Assembly (NCBI GenBank): GCA_919903585.1
Contig: CAKKST010000217.1
Location: 1-11,168 of the forward strand
Origin: Nitrospiria bacterium
Lineage (GTDB): Bacteria > Nitrospirota > CAKKRA01 > 9FT-COMBO-42-15
Reading direction: 5' to 3'
DNA: 11,168 nucleotides
Below are positions 6,841 to 11,168 of the stretch, piece after piece. The notes below the pieces were generated by a model, which made no database searches, had not been told where the DNA came from, and saw only the letters and a list, made by a program, of their open reading frames with translations. The position numbers and the translations under genes were made by a program. Within the stretch, counting starts at the first letter, position 1. Every line of letters begins with the position of its first letter.

Positions 6841-8169
6841 ATGAAAAAGGGTTTCATTATAATATTTATAAATCTGTTATTATTTGCCATTGCCGCTGAT
6901 ACCTTTTCTGCTGAGAAGGCCAATGAGCCGCTGGAAAAGGGGAAAAAATATTATGAAGATAGCGAGTTCATAAAGGCAATTGAAGAGCTGAGAAAGGCTG
7001 TTGACCTTCTTGAGAGGACAAGCAAGGAGCGATCAAGAAATAATGACCTGATAGATGCGCATATCCATCTTGGCCTTGCGTATGTTGGCGTAAATGAAAC
7101 AGAGAAGGCAAAATTCCAGTTTAAAGAGGCATTAAGGCTTGACCCTGAAAAAAAGCTAAACGAGGATTTTTATGCGCCAAAGGTAATCAAGCTCTTTAAT
7201 AAGGCGAAGGATGAGGTAAAACAGGAGATAAAAGAGGGGAAGATAAAGGTTGCAGCAAAGGAGCCGGAGACTGAAAAGCCTGCACCTACGCCATCGCAGC
7301 CTGCTGTACAAACCACATCAACCTCGCAGCCCACTTTTATCAAATCCTGGGGTAAAAAGGGCGACAAGCCCGGAGAATTAAAATCACCGCAGAGGATAGC
7401 AGTTGGTCCTGATAATCTGATATATGTTGCTGATACAAGCAATCACAGGATACAGGTCTTTGACAGTGAGGGGAATCTGATAAAAGGGTGGGGCAAAAAA
7501 GGGGATAAAGATAATGAGATGGAAAAACCTCACGGTATTGCTGTTGGCAGTGACGGCGCTGTCTATGTTTCTGATAATGAAAATAAGAGGATATTGAAGT
7601 TTGATAGGAATGGCAATCTGCTGGCGAAATTCGGAAATAAGAATACCTTGTCGTCAGATATGATGGGGATTGCAGTAGATTCAAGAGGTAATGTCTATGT
7701 TGCTGATAAGGATAAGAACAGCATAATTGTCTTTAATCAAAAGGGCGAGGTTATAAAGACTATCGGCAAGAAGGGAAAGGAAAGAGGCGATTTTAAAGAC
7801 CCATCTGATATTGCCATTGATGTAAGCGGTAATATATATGTAATTGACTGGGGCAATAAAAGGATACAGAAGCTTGATTCTAATGGAAATTCGCTGCTCG
7901 CCTTTGCTAAAGAGAAAGAGCTTGACGAGCCAACAGGTCTTGGCCTTGCCAAAAACGGCAATGTCTATCTTGCTGATAAGGAATTAAAACGGATAGTTGT
8001 TTATGACTCAACAGGCAGATTAATCGGAGGCTGGGGAAGGGAAAGGAAAAAGAAGCAGGACGAAAGAGAGCGGTTTGACGAGCCTTCTGATGTGGCAGTT
8101 GACAGCGCGGGCAATGCATATATACTTGATGTTAATGAGCATAGGATATTGAAGTTTAGGGTGAATTAA
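6841..8169 (+). CDS. Exported TPR plus six-bladed NHL-repeat propeller protein
   Basis: From ATG 6841 the product is 442 residues. ATG 6841 is preferred over ATG 6835 because GGGAGG at 6828-6833 lies seven bases before it but only one base before the other. Residues 1-24 are a signal peptide ending FSA. Residues about 27-98 look like TPR helices (GKKYYEDSEFIKAIEELRKA; HLGLAYVGVNETEKAKFQF), followed by a Pro/Thr/Ser linker. Six NHL blades then follow from about 175 to the C-terminus, each with the pattern P.(G/D)IAVD..GN.YV.D..N.RI..F. An extra strand (FIKSWGKKG) before blade one can close the ring. It starts 12 bases after the kinase stop, so it is in the same operon. The likely role is a periplasmic scaffold or ligand-binding platform; no catalytic site is evident. 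Confidence 0.88.
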   Translation: MKKGFIIIFINLLLFAIAADTFSAEKANEPLEKGKKYYEDSEFIKAIEELRKAVDLLERTSKERSRNNDLIDAHIHLGLAYVGVNETEKAKFQFKEALRLDPEKKLNEDFYAPKVIKLFNKAKDEVKQEIKEGKIKVAAKEPETEKPAPTPSQPAVQTTSTSQPTFIKSWGKKGDKPGELKSPQRIAVGPDNLIYVADTSNHRIQVFDSEGNLIKGWGKKGDKDNEMEKPHGIAVGSDGAVYVSDNENKRILKFDRNGNLLAKFGNKNTLSSDMMGIAVDSRGNVYVADKDKNSIIVFNQKGEVIKTIGKKGKERGDFKDPSDIAIDVSGNIYVIDWGNKRIQKLDSNGNSLLAFAKEKELDEPTGLGLAKNGNVYLADKELKRIVVYDSTGRLIGGWGRERKKKQDERERFDEPSDVAVDSAGNAYILDVNEHRILKFRVN

Positions 8170-8177
8170 GATACAAT
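8149..8177 (+). promoter_or_regulatory. Candidate promoter of the HicAB pair
   Basis: TTGAAG (8149-8154) and TACAAT (8172-8177) are separated by 17 bases, a good sigma70-like pair. The -35 lies inside the last codons of the propeller gene. The predicted start of transcription is near 8184, about 43 bases before the toxin ATG. Confidence 0.5.
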
Positions 8178-8198
8178 CTATGCATGGTAAATAATCTG

Positions 8199-8206
8199 AT
8201 CCGGAT
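8199..8206. promoter_or_regulatory. Short palindrome ATCCGGAT in the hicA leader
   Basis: This perfect 8-bp palindrome lies between the predicted transcription start and the hicA ATG. It could be an operator for the HicAB complex, but it is short and unreplicated, so this is only a suggestion. Confidence 0.2.
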
Positions 8207-8226
8207 TTCTGTTAAAGTAAAACAAA

Positions 8227-8487
8227 ATGAGTAAGCATGAAAAACTTTTACTCAAAATTCTAAGTGGAACTTCTGATGCAAACATTCACTTTGATGATTT
8301 ATGCAACTTGCTAAGAAGTTTTGGTTTTGATGTCCGTATCAGGGGTAGCCACCATATATTCAGAAAAGAAGGAGTGATAGAAAAAATCAATCTTCAACGG
8401 GCTGGAAATAAGGCCAAACCATATCAAGTGAAACAGGTAAGAAATGTTATAGTTAAGTATAAACTCGGAGGGAATATCGATGTATAA
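8227..8487 (+). CDS. hicA: HicA-family mRNA interferase toxin
   Basis: This 86-residue protein has the HicA/YcfA (double-stranded-RNA-binding-like) fold. It has an N-terminal helix, the strand GFDVRIRGSHHIF with the catalytic His in GSHH at residues 42-43, then a QRAGNKAKPYQVKQVRNVI segment leading into the final helix. HicA toxins cleave mRNA and are held inactive by HicB. The gene overlaps hicB by eight bases (8480-8487), the normal toxin-first order. No strong ribosome site precedes the ATG, which fits low toxin translation. The pair lies between two unrelated operons and is more AT-rich than the upstream operon, suggesting acquisition. Family length is about 60-90 residues, so it appears intact. 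Confidence 0.87.
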   Translation: MSKHEKLLLKILSGTSDANIHFDDLCNLLRSFGFDVRIRGSHHIFRKEGVIEKINLQRAGNKAKPYQVKQVRNVIVKYKLGGNIDV

Positions 8488-8692
8488 GTATGAGATTATA
8501 ATTTATTGGAGTAAAGAAGACGAGGCATTTATAGCAGAAGTGCCTGAACTTCCTGGATGCATGGCGCACGGAGAGACCCCGGAAAATGCACTAAAAAATG
8601 CAAAGGAAGCGATTCAATTATGGGTTGACACAGCTAAGGAGTTTGGAGATAACATACCAGAGCCGAAGGGTGAAAGACTGATATTTGCATAA
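8480..8692 (+). CDS. hicB: HicB-family antitoxin (short form)
   Basis: This 70-residue protein is a HicB partial-RNase-H-like fold domain: strand YEIIIYWSKEDEAFIAEVPELPGC, then the GETPENALKNAKEAIQLWVD helix. CGGAGG at 8466-8471 lies eight bases before ATG, a much better ribosome site than that of hicA, so antitoxin should be made in excess. The protein ends soon after the fold with EPKGERLIFA. No ribbon-helix-helix or helix-turn-helix DNA-binding tail follows, unlike the longer HicB proteins, so repression of its own promoter may be weak or need another factor. Many short HicB homologues exist, so truncation is not proven. Confidence 0.87.
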   Translation: MYKYEIIIYWSKEDEAFIAEVPELPGCMAHGETPENALKNAKEAIQLWVDTAKEFGDNIPEPKGERLIFA

Positions 8693-8761
8693 AGAAGATA
8701 AATAATAGAATTTTGGATGCGCCACAAGCATTTTGAGTTTTTAACTTGAATGTTTGTGAAC

Positions 8762-8777
8762 TCTCTGTGCCCAGAGA
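8762..8777. other. Small inverted repeat upstream of the first DUF2892 gene
   Basis: TCTCTG (8762-8767) and CAGAGA (8772-8777) form a 6-bp stem with loop TGCC in the 134-base gap between hicB and the DUF2892 gene. No T run follows, so it is not a normal terminator. It could be a regulatory hairpin or operator. No convincing -35/-10 pair was found in this gap. Confidence 0.25.
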
Positions 8778-8826
8778 TAGTGCAGTAGGTAAAATTTAAC
8801 AAACAAGTTCTTAAAGGGGAAATATT

Positions 8827-9042
8827 ATGCTTACCTTTAATGTTGGTGGTTTGGACAGGCTTGAGCGTATTGTGCATGGTATTGTTTTTGTTTTAATAGG
8901 GATATTTTTGGTTACAGGCATCTGGAAAATAATCCTTAGCATCTATGGTATAATTAGATTTGCTACAGGTTTCTTTGCCTTTTGTCCAATTTATATACCT
9001 TTTAAATACAGCACCAGACGAGCAAAGGAGGAATCCAAATGA
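8827..9042 (+). CDS. YgaP-like DUF2892 small inner-membrane protein (copy 1)
   Basis: This 71-residue peptide has two predicted membrane helices (about 14-30 and 32-52), a basic C-terminal tail, and the conserved Cys-Pro at 53-54 (FCPIY) at the end of helix two, as in the DUF2892/YgaP membrane family (PF11127). That family is often joined to, or next to, rhodanese and TusA-type sulfur carriers, and the Cys may take part in persulfide handling or membrane transport of sulfur species. AAGGGGA at 8814-8820 is six bases before ATG. Its TGA overlaps by four bases (9039-9042) the ATG of a decayed copy of the small gene found intact at 10446. It is related to, but well diverged from, the second DUF2892 gene at 10110. 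Confidence 0.72.
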   Translation: MLTFNVGGLDRLERIVHGIVFVLIGIFLVTGIWKIILSIYGIIRFATGFFAFCPIYIPFKYSTRRAKEESK

Positions 9043-9080
9043 ATACGCGATTGGTTTTTATCAGTGCAGTAGGTTATTAA
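9039..9080 (+). pseudogene. Truncated copy of the 52-residue membrane/Cys peptide gene
   Basis: Bases 9025-9070 align with 10432-10477 at 42 of 46 positions, covering the ribosome site (GGAGGAAT), the ATG and the first eleven codons. The frame then departs from the intact copy and stops at 9078-9080, giving only MNTRLVFISAVGY. The cysteine-containing part is missing. A deletion or rearrangement therefore removed the 3' part after AGTGCAGT. The ATG overlaps the stop of the DUF2892 gene, so the leftover may still be translated as a 13-residue peptide. Confidence 0.75.
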
Positions 9081-9112
9081 ATATGGCTTTAAGTTTATTG
9101 TTGTGATAGATC

Positions 9113-9808
9113 ATGAATGATGAAAAATCAATATGGCATCTTCGTAAGATAGATCTTTTCAAAGGATTAGAGTGTGATGAATTAAAACAATTAGGGACAA
9201 TAATTCAGGACAGGAAATTTTCTCGTGGTGAATTAGTTACCGCACCTGGAAAATCTTTATCGTCCCTGTTTATGATCCGAAAGGGAAAGGTTAAAATCTG
9301 CCTTTTCTCTAAATCAGGAAAGGAACATATCCTGTCCCTTCTTACAGAAGGTGATATCTTCGGTGACATTTTTGAACCAATCAATTTTAGTAAAAAGGCG
9401 TGGGTCTATGCATTAGAACCATCAGTAATCTGCTCTATTACCCGAGAGGCTTTCATAAAACTTATATCTCAAGAGCAGCTTATTGCCCTTAAGGTTGTCA
9501 GAAACCTCAGTACCCGTTTAATGGAAGCTGAGACTAAAATTGAGTCCTTATCGCTCCAGAATGCCCCACAACGTCTGGCAAGCCTACTTTTGCGGCTTGG
9601 AGAAATTTATGGGCGAAGCCATGATGGAGTTATTTTGCTTCCTCCCAAACTAACACATCAGGATATGGCTAATATGACAGGTATGGCAAGACAGACTGTT
9701 ACGCTTCTGCTGAACCAATGGGAATCAAAGGGTTTTATAAAACGATCAGGCCGTTCTATAATCATTCCCTCTCAGTTCGAAAAATTTTTTAAATTGTCAT
9801 CTATCTGA
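9113..9808 (+). CDS. Crp/Fnr-family transcription regulator
   Basis: The protein has 231 residues. A cyclic-nucleotide-binding-like beta-roll (about 12-125; DLFKGLECDELKQLG, the GEL..PGKSLSSLFMIRKGKVKI strand pair, LTEGDIFGDIF) is followed by the long dimerisation helix (about 127-150) and a winged helix-turn-helix (about 160-225; LTHQDMANMTGMARQTVTLL as helix pair). The N-terminal cysteine cluster of oxygen-sensing FNR is absent, so it is not a canonical Fe-S FNR; a heme, persulfide or small-molecule ligand is possible. No clear ribosome site precedes ATG. Its stop codon lies inside a dyad with Crp-type spacing upstream of the TusA-like gene, so it probably regulates the downstream genes. 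The target identity is inferred. Confidence 0.9.
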   Translation: MNDEKSIWHLRKIDLFKGLECDELKQLGTIIQDRKFSRGELVTAPGKSLSSLFMIRKGKVKICLFSKSGKEHILSLLTEGDIFGDIFEPINFSKKAWVYALEPSVICSITREAFIKLISQEQLIALKVVRNLSTRLMEAETKIESLSLQNAPQRLASLLLRLGEIYGRSHDGVILLPPKLTHQDMANMTGMARQTVTLLLNQWESKGFIKRSGRSIIIPSQFEKFFKLSSI

Positions 9809-9810
9809 CA
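9795..9810. promoter_or_regulatory. Crp/Fnr-type operator dyad TGTCA-N6-TGACA
   Basis: This is a perfect 5-6-5 inverted repeat with the spacing of Crp-family sites. Its centre is 41.5 bases before a transcription start predicted from the TAAAAT at 9832-9837, the standard class II activator position. It overlaps the stop codon of the Crp/Fnr gene. Confidence 0.5.
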
Positions 9811-9831
9811 TCTTTTCCTAAGAGAAATTGT

Positions 9832-9837
9832 TAAAAT
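9832..9837 (+). promoter_or_regulatory. Candidate -10 element (TAAAAT) of the tusA-like operon
   Basis: TAAAAT matches the -10 consensus at four of six bases and has no good -35 upstream, as expected for an activator-dependent promoter. The predicted transcription start is near 9844, 27 bases before the TusA-like ATG. Confidence 0.4.
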
Positions 9838-9870
9838 CTTCTCCATCACATTATATGCAGAGAGGTTCAC

Positions 9871-10113
9871 ATGAATCAAGAAGTCATTATAGACTGTTCA
9901 GGACTTTTTTGTAATATGCTGGCTATGAAGCTCGCCAAAACTATAATTTCTGTCCCTGATGGCGGGCGTGTACGAGTTACTCATGTGGGTTGTGGAGGCA
10001 AGAGTGATGTTGAGGTATGGATTCGGTTTACAGGGCATAAACTTGTTGAGGTTAATGATGAAAGTGATAAAGAATATGAATTTGTATTTATTAAAAGAGG
10101 AGGTAAAAAATGA
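9871..10113 (+). CDS. TusA-like sulfur-carrier protein with altered active-site motif
   Basis: This 80-residue protein has the TusA/SirA/YeeD fold: strand VIIDCSGLFC, a helix NMLAMKLAKTI, a turn SVPDGGRV, strand RVTHVG, and the C-terminal W...GHKLVEV...YEFVFIKR. The catalytic Cys (Cys14) aligns with the first residue of the normal CPxP motif, but here the motif reads CNML, so both prolines are lost. A second Cys at position 9 and Cys41 (GCGGK) are extra candidates for thiol chemistry. TusA proteins accept and pass on persulfide sulfur. GAGG at 9862-9865 lies five bases before ATG, and the stop overlaps the following DUF2892 gene by ATGA (10110-10113). A dyad upstream suggests control by the neighbouring Crp/Fnr protein. 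Confidence 0.8.
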   Translation: MNQEVIIDCSGLFCNMLAMKLAKTIISVPDGGRVRVTHVGCGGKSDVEVWIRFTGHKLVEVNDESDKEYEFVFIKRGGKK

Positions 10114-10325
10114 CATTTAATCTTGGGAAAACTGAAAGAGGGGTTAGATTAGGTATGGGATTGATTGGTATGGTGGTGGCAGTCTTTTTTCTCGAATCAC
10201 CTGTAAAATGGGTAGTTTTAGTAGGAGCAATAGGTGTTACTGTAACATCACTGATTGGCTTTTGCCCTTTCTGGGCAGCCGTTGGTATTACAACAAAAAA
10301 GTCATGTGATATTAAAAGCAGATAA
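10110..10325 (+). CDS. YgaP-like DUF2892 small inner-membrane protein (copy 2)
   Basis: This 71-residue peptide has two hydrophobic segments (about 14-28 and 31-51) and the family's Cys-Pro at 52-53 (GFCPFW), with a further Cys at 66 near the C-terminus. It begins MTFNLGKTERGVRLGMG, like the YgaP membrane domain. AGGAGGT (about 10098-10104) precedes the ATG by six bases, and the start is inside the TusA-like stop, so translation is coupled. In other bacteria DUF2892 domains are fused to rhodanese (YgaP) or sit beside sulfur carriers, so a sulfur-relay partner for the TusA-like protein is inferred. It is as long as the first copy at 8827, but the two differ over most positions outside the LTFN/MTFN start and the FCP motif. 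Confidence 0.77.
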   Translation: MTFNLGKTERGVRLGMGLIGMVVAVFFLESPVKWVVLVGAIGVTVTSLIGFCPFWAAVGITTKKSCDIKSR

Positions 10326-10362
10326 GCATTGATAAATCCATCTATTAGACAGGATAAGGACT

Positions 10363-10391
10363 TTGACAGATTCCCCTTTACTTGATATACT
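10363..10391 (+). promoter_or_regulatory. Near-consensus sigma70 promoter for the small Cys-peptide gene
   Basis: TTGACA (10363-10368), 17 bases, TATACT (10386-10391): a full -35 match and five of six at -10, with ideal spacing. The predicted start of transcription is near 10398, giving a leader of about 48 bases that contains a palindrome. Confidence 0.75.
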
Positions 10392-10410
10392 TAAATAAAG
10401 TTATATTGCA

Positions 10411-10428
10411 GCCTGTCTGCCGACAGGC
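10411..10428. repeat. Palindromic repeat in the leader of the small Cys-peptide gene
   Basis: GCCTGTC (10411-10417) and GACAGGC (10422-10428) form a 7-bp stem with loop TGCC. It resembles, with changes, the palindrome at 5984-5997. It ends three bases before the ribosome site AAGGAGGAA (10432-10440), so folding could affect translation. Confidence 0.6.
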
Positions 10429-10445
10429 AGGAAGGAGGAATTCAA

Positions 10446-10604
10446 ATGAATACGTTATTGGTTTTTATCAGTGTAGTTTCGCTGTTGTATCTCTCGGTAT
10501 TTACTTATATGAAGGTCCGGCTTGCCATGAACTTAAGGCGCGGTGAGGCATGCTATGGCAAAAAGTGCAATATCTGCACTGCCTACAGGCCGCCTTTAAG
10601 GTAA
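10446..10604 (+). CDS. Small membrane protein with C-terminal Cys motif (52 residues), function unknown
   Basis: The frame begins at ATG 10446, five bases after a strong ribosome site (AAGGAGGAA), and stops at 10602-10604. The product starts MNTLLVFISVVSLLYLSVFT, one predicted membrane helix at residues 3-22, then a basic segment (MKVRLAMNLRRGE), then a cysteine motif C-x4-C-x2-C (Cys36, 41, 44) in ACYGKKCNICTAYRPP. The motif could bind iron-sulfur, zinc or persulfide. I do not recognise the family. Its near-consensus promoter, strong ribosome site and the existence of a second, decayed copy 1.4 kb upstream behind a DUF2892 gene argue that it is a real gene of this module. It was probably linked to DUF2892 in an ancestral cassette. 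Confidence 0.7.
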   Translation: MNTLLVFISVVSLLYLSVFTYMKVRLAMNLRRGEACYGKKCNICTAYRPPLR

Positions 10605-10680
10605 AGTGCGATAGGAATTAATTACCCCATTGCCTTGCGCAGCTTTGCGATTGTGTCTCAGAAAAAAACATCCTTCTCAC

Positions 10681-10696
10681 TGACACACCCTTGTCA
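10681..10696. promoter_or_regulatory. Second dyad, TGACA-N6-TGTCA, upstream of the WYL gene
   Basis: This perfect 5-6-5 inverted repeat has half-sites in the opposite order to those at 9795-9810. It lies about 67 bases before the predicted transcription start of the WYL gene. It could be an upstream regulator site, but short dyads also arise by chance. The rest of the 154-base gap 10605-10758 holds no gene that I can support. Confidence 0.25.
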
Positions 10697-10721
10697 CCTG
10701 CCTGATGTATCATAAAAAGCC

Positions 10722-10749
10722 TTGACAGGTATTTTTGATAAGGTATACT
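10722..10749 (+). promoter_or_regulatory. Near-consensus sigma70 promoter of the WYL regulator gene
   Basis: TTGACA (10722-10727), 16 bases, TATACT (10744-10749). The expected transcription start is about 10756, only two or three bases before the ATG at 10759, which implies a leaderless or nearly leaderless mRNA. Confidence 0.7.
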
Positions 10750-10758
10750 TTTTAGTAT

Positions 10759-11168
10759 ATGAACCCAAAATCAAAAAGGTTTCCTGATAGGCTCAAAAAG
10801 CTTCATAGACTGCTTTCTATACTGCGCATGTTTGACAACCGCAAACAATGCACGTCCGAAACACTTGCCGCCAAATTCAATACTACCAAACGCAATATTT
10901 TCAGAGATATAAATGACCTTAATTCAGCAGGCTTTGCCGTCACATTTAATAAAGAACAAAATACATACACCTTTGCAGACCCGGACTTCACCCTTCGCGA
11001 CCTTGACCTGAATGATAATGAGTTAATGGCATTGCTTCTTGGCAAACAAATATCTCACAGCATTGGCAGTCCGTTTGAAAATGCATTTACATCGCTTTTA
11101 AAAAAGGCACGCAAGGATACGGGGGATAAGACAAAAGGCAAGATAAAAAGGCTGGCAGAAAAGCAGAA
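10759..11168 (+). CDS. WYL-domain / DeoR-type HTH transcription regulator, N-terminal part (runs off the window)
   Basis: The frame is open from ATG 10759 to the right edge, 136 residues visible. Residues about 12-62 form a winged helix-turn-helix of the HTH_11/DeoR type (LHRLLSILRMFDNRKQCTSE, then LAAKFNTTKRNIFRDINDL), followed by the wing GFAVTFNKEQNTYTF. The next part (FTLRDLDLNDNELMALLLGK, then FENAFTSLLKKA) is the connector that precedes the WYL domain in YafY-like regulators; the WYL domain itself would lie beyond the window. No Shine-Dalgarno is visible, and a strong promoter ends ten bases before the ATG. The next ATG (codon 24) would cut into the DNA-binding domain, so 10759 is preferred. 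Its target and ligand are unknown. Confidence 0.82.
   Translation, partial: MNPKSKRFPDRLKKLHRLLSILRMFDNRKQCTSETLAAKFNTTKRNIFRDINDLNSAGFAVTFNKEQNTYTFADPDFTLRDLDLNDNELMALLLGKQISHSIGSPFENAFTSLLKKARKDTGDKTKGKIKRLAEKQ

Noticed and set aside
10656..10686. GTGTC...GACAC inverted repeat near the WYL gene as a terminator or riboswitch stem.
   Set aside because: The pairing is short, bulged and separated by an A-rich loop of about twenty bases, with no T tract. The region does not match any riboswitch that I know.
10618..10713. Minus-strand 31-residue frame starting MIHQAGDKGV in the gap before the WYL gene.
   Set aside because: There is no ribosome site, and it is short with Gln/Ser/Arg-rich nonsense-like content. 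It may be the remnant of a repeat, but nothing supports expression.
10803..11045. Minus-strand open frame at the right end.
   Set aside because: It is antisense to the helix-turn-helix and connector of the WYL regulator, which is clearly the real gene.

Overview
The window reads as a chromosomal segment of a Gram-negative, environmental bacterium with moderate GC and heavy use of AGG (Arg) and ATA (Ile) codons. Periplasmic-type proteins, an HD-GYP phosphodiesterase, a Ser/Thr kinase with PEGA domains, and scattered C/G-rich palindromic repeats suggest the Nitrospirota or Desulfobacterota neighbourhood. That assignment is an impression from gene content, not a proof. Nearly all genes lie on the + strand. 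No rRNA, tRNA, CRISPR array, transposase or replication origin was seen. No gap between genes exceeds about 155 bases.

Layout. (1) Bases 1-1472 are the end of an aromatic-polyketide-like (type II PKS) operon: an acyl carrier protein tail, a cyclase-family metal hydrolase and a TcmN/WhiE-type aromatase/cyclase. (2) Bases 1473-1609 hold two different C/G-rich hairpins, followed by an iron-sulfur flavoprotein-like reductase (1610-2335). (3) Bases 2479-8169 form a tightly packed four-gene signalling operon: an ABC-type substrate-binding protein, a dCache-HAMP-HD-GYP membrane phosphodiesterase, a transmembrane Ser/Thr kinase with two PEGA domains, and an exported TPR plus six-bladed NHL propeller protein. 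The first three genes overlap their neighbours (4 and 8 bases). (4) Bases 8227-8692 are a HicAB toxin-antitoxin pair with its own candidate promoter. (5) Bases 8827-10604 are a compact sulfur/redox-looking module: a YgaP-like DUF2892 membrane peptide, a broken copy of a small gene, a Crp/Fnr regulator, a TusA-like protein with an altered active-site motif, a second DUF2892 peptide, and a 52-residue membrane/cysteine peptide. (6) From 10759 a WYL-type regulator begins and runs off the end, apparently from a leaderless transcript.

How the parts may work together. In the signalling operon, a periplasmic binding protein with no permease is translationally coupled to a receptor whose cytoplasmic output is predicted to degrade cyclic-di-GMP. 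The receptor is coupled in turn to a kinase, so one ligand could drive both second-messenger and phosphorylation outputs. In the sulfur-like module, a perfect 5-6-5 dyad overlaps the stop of the Crp/Fnr gene. It lies exactly where a class II activator site would sit relative to a TAAAAT -10 element upstream of the TusA-like gene, suggesting that the regulator controls its downstream neighbours. The module is bracketed by an intact and a decayed copy of the same small gene, evidence of an old duplication.

Palindromic repeats recur in four places, including two in frame inside the kinase linker, where they are translated.
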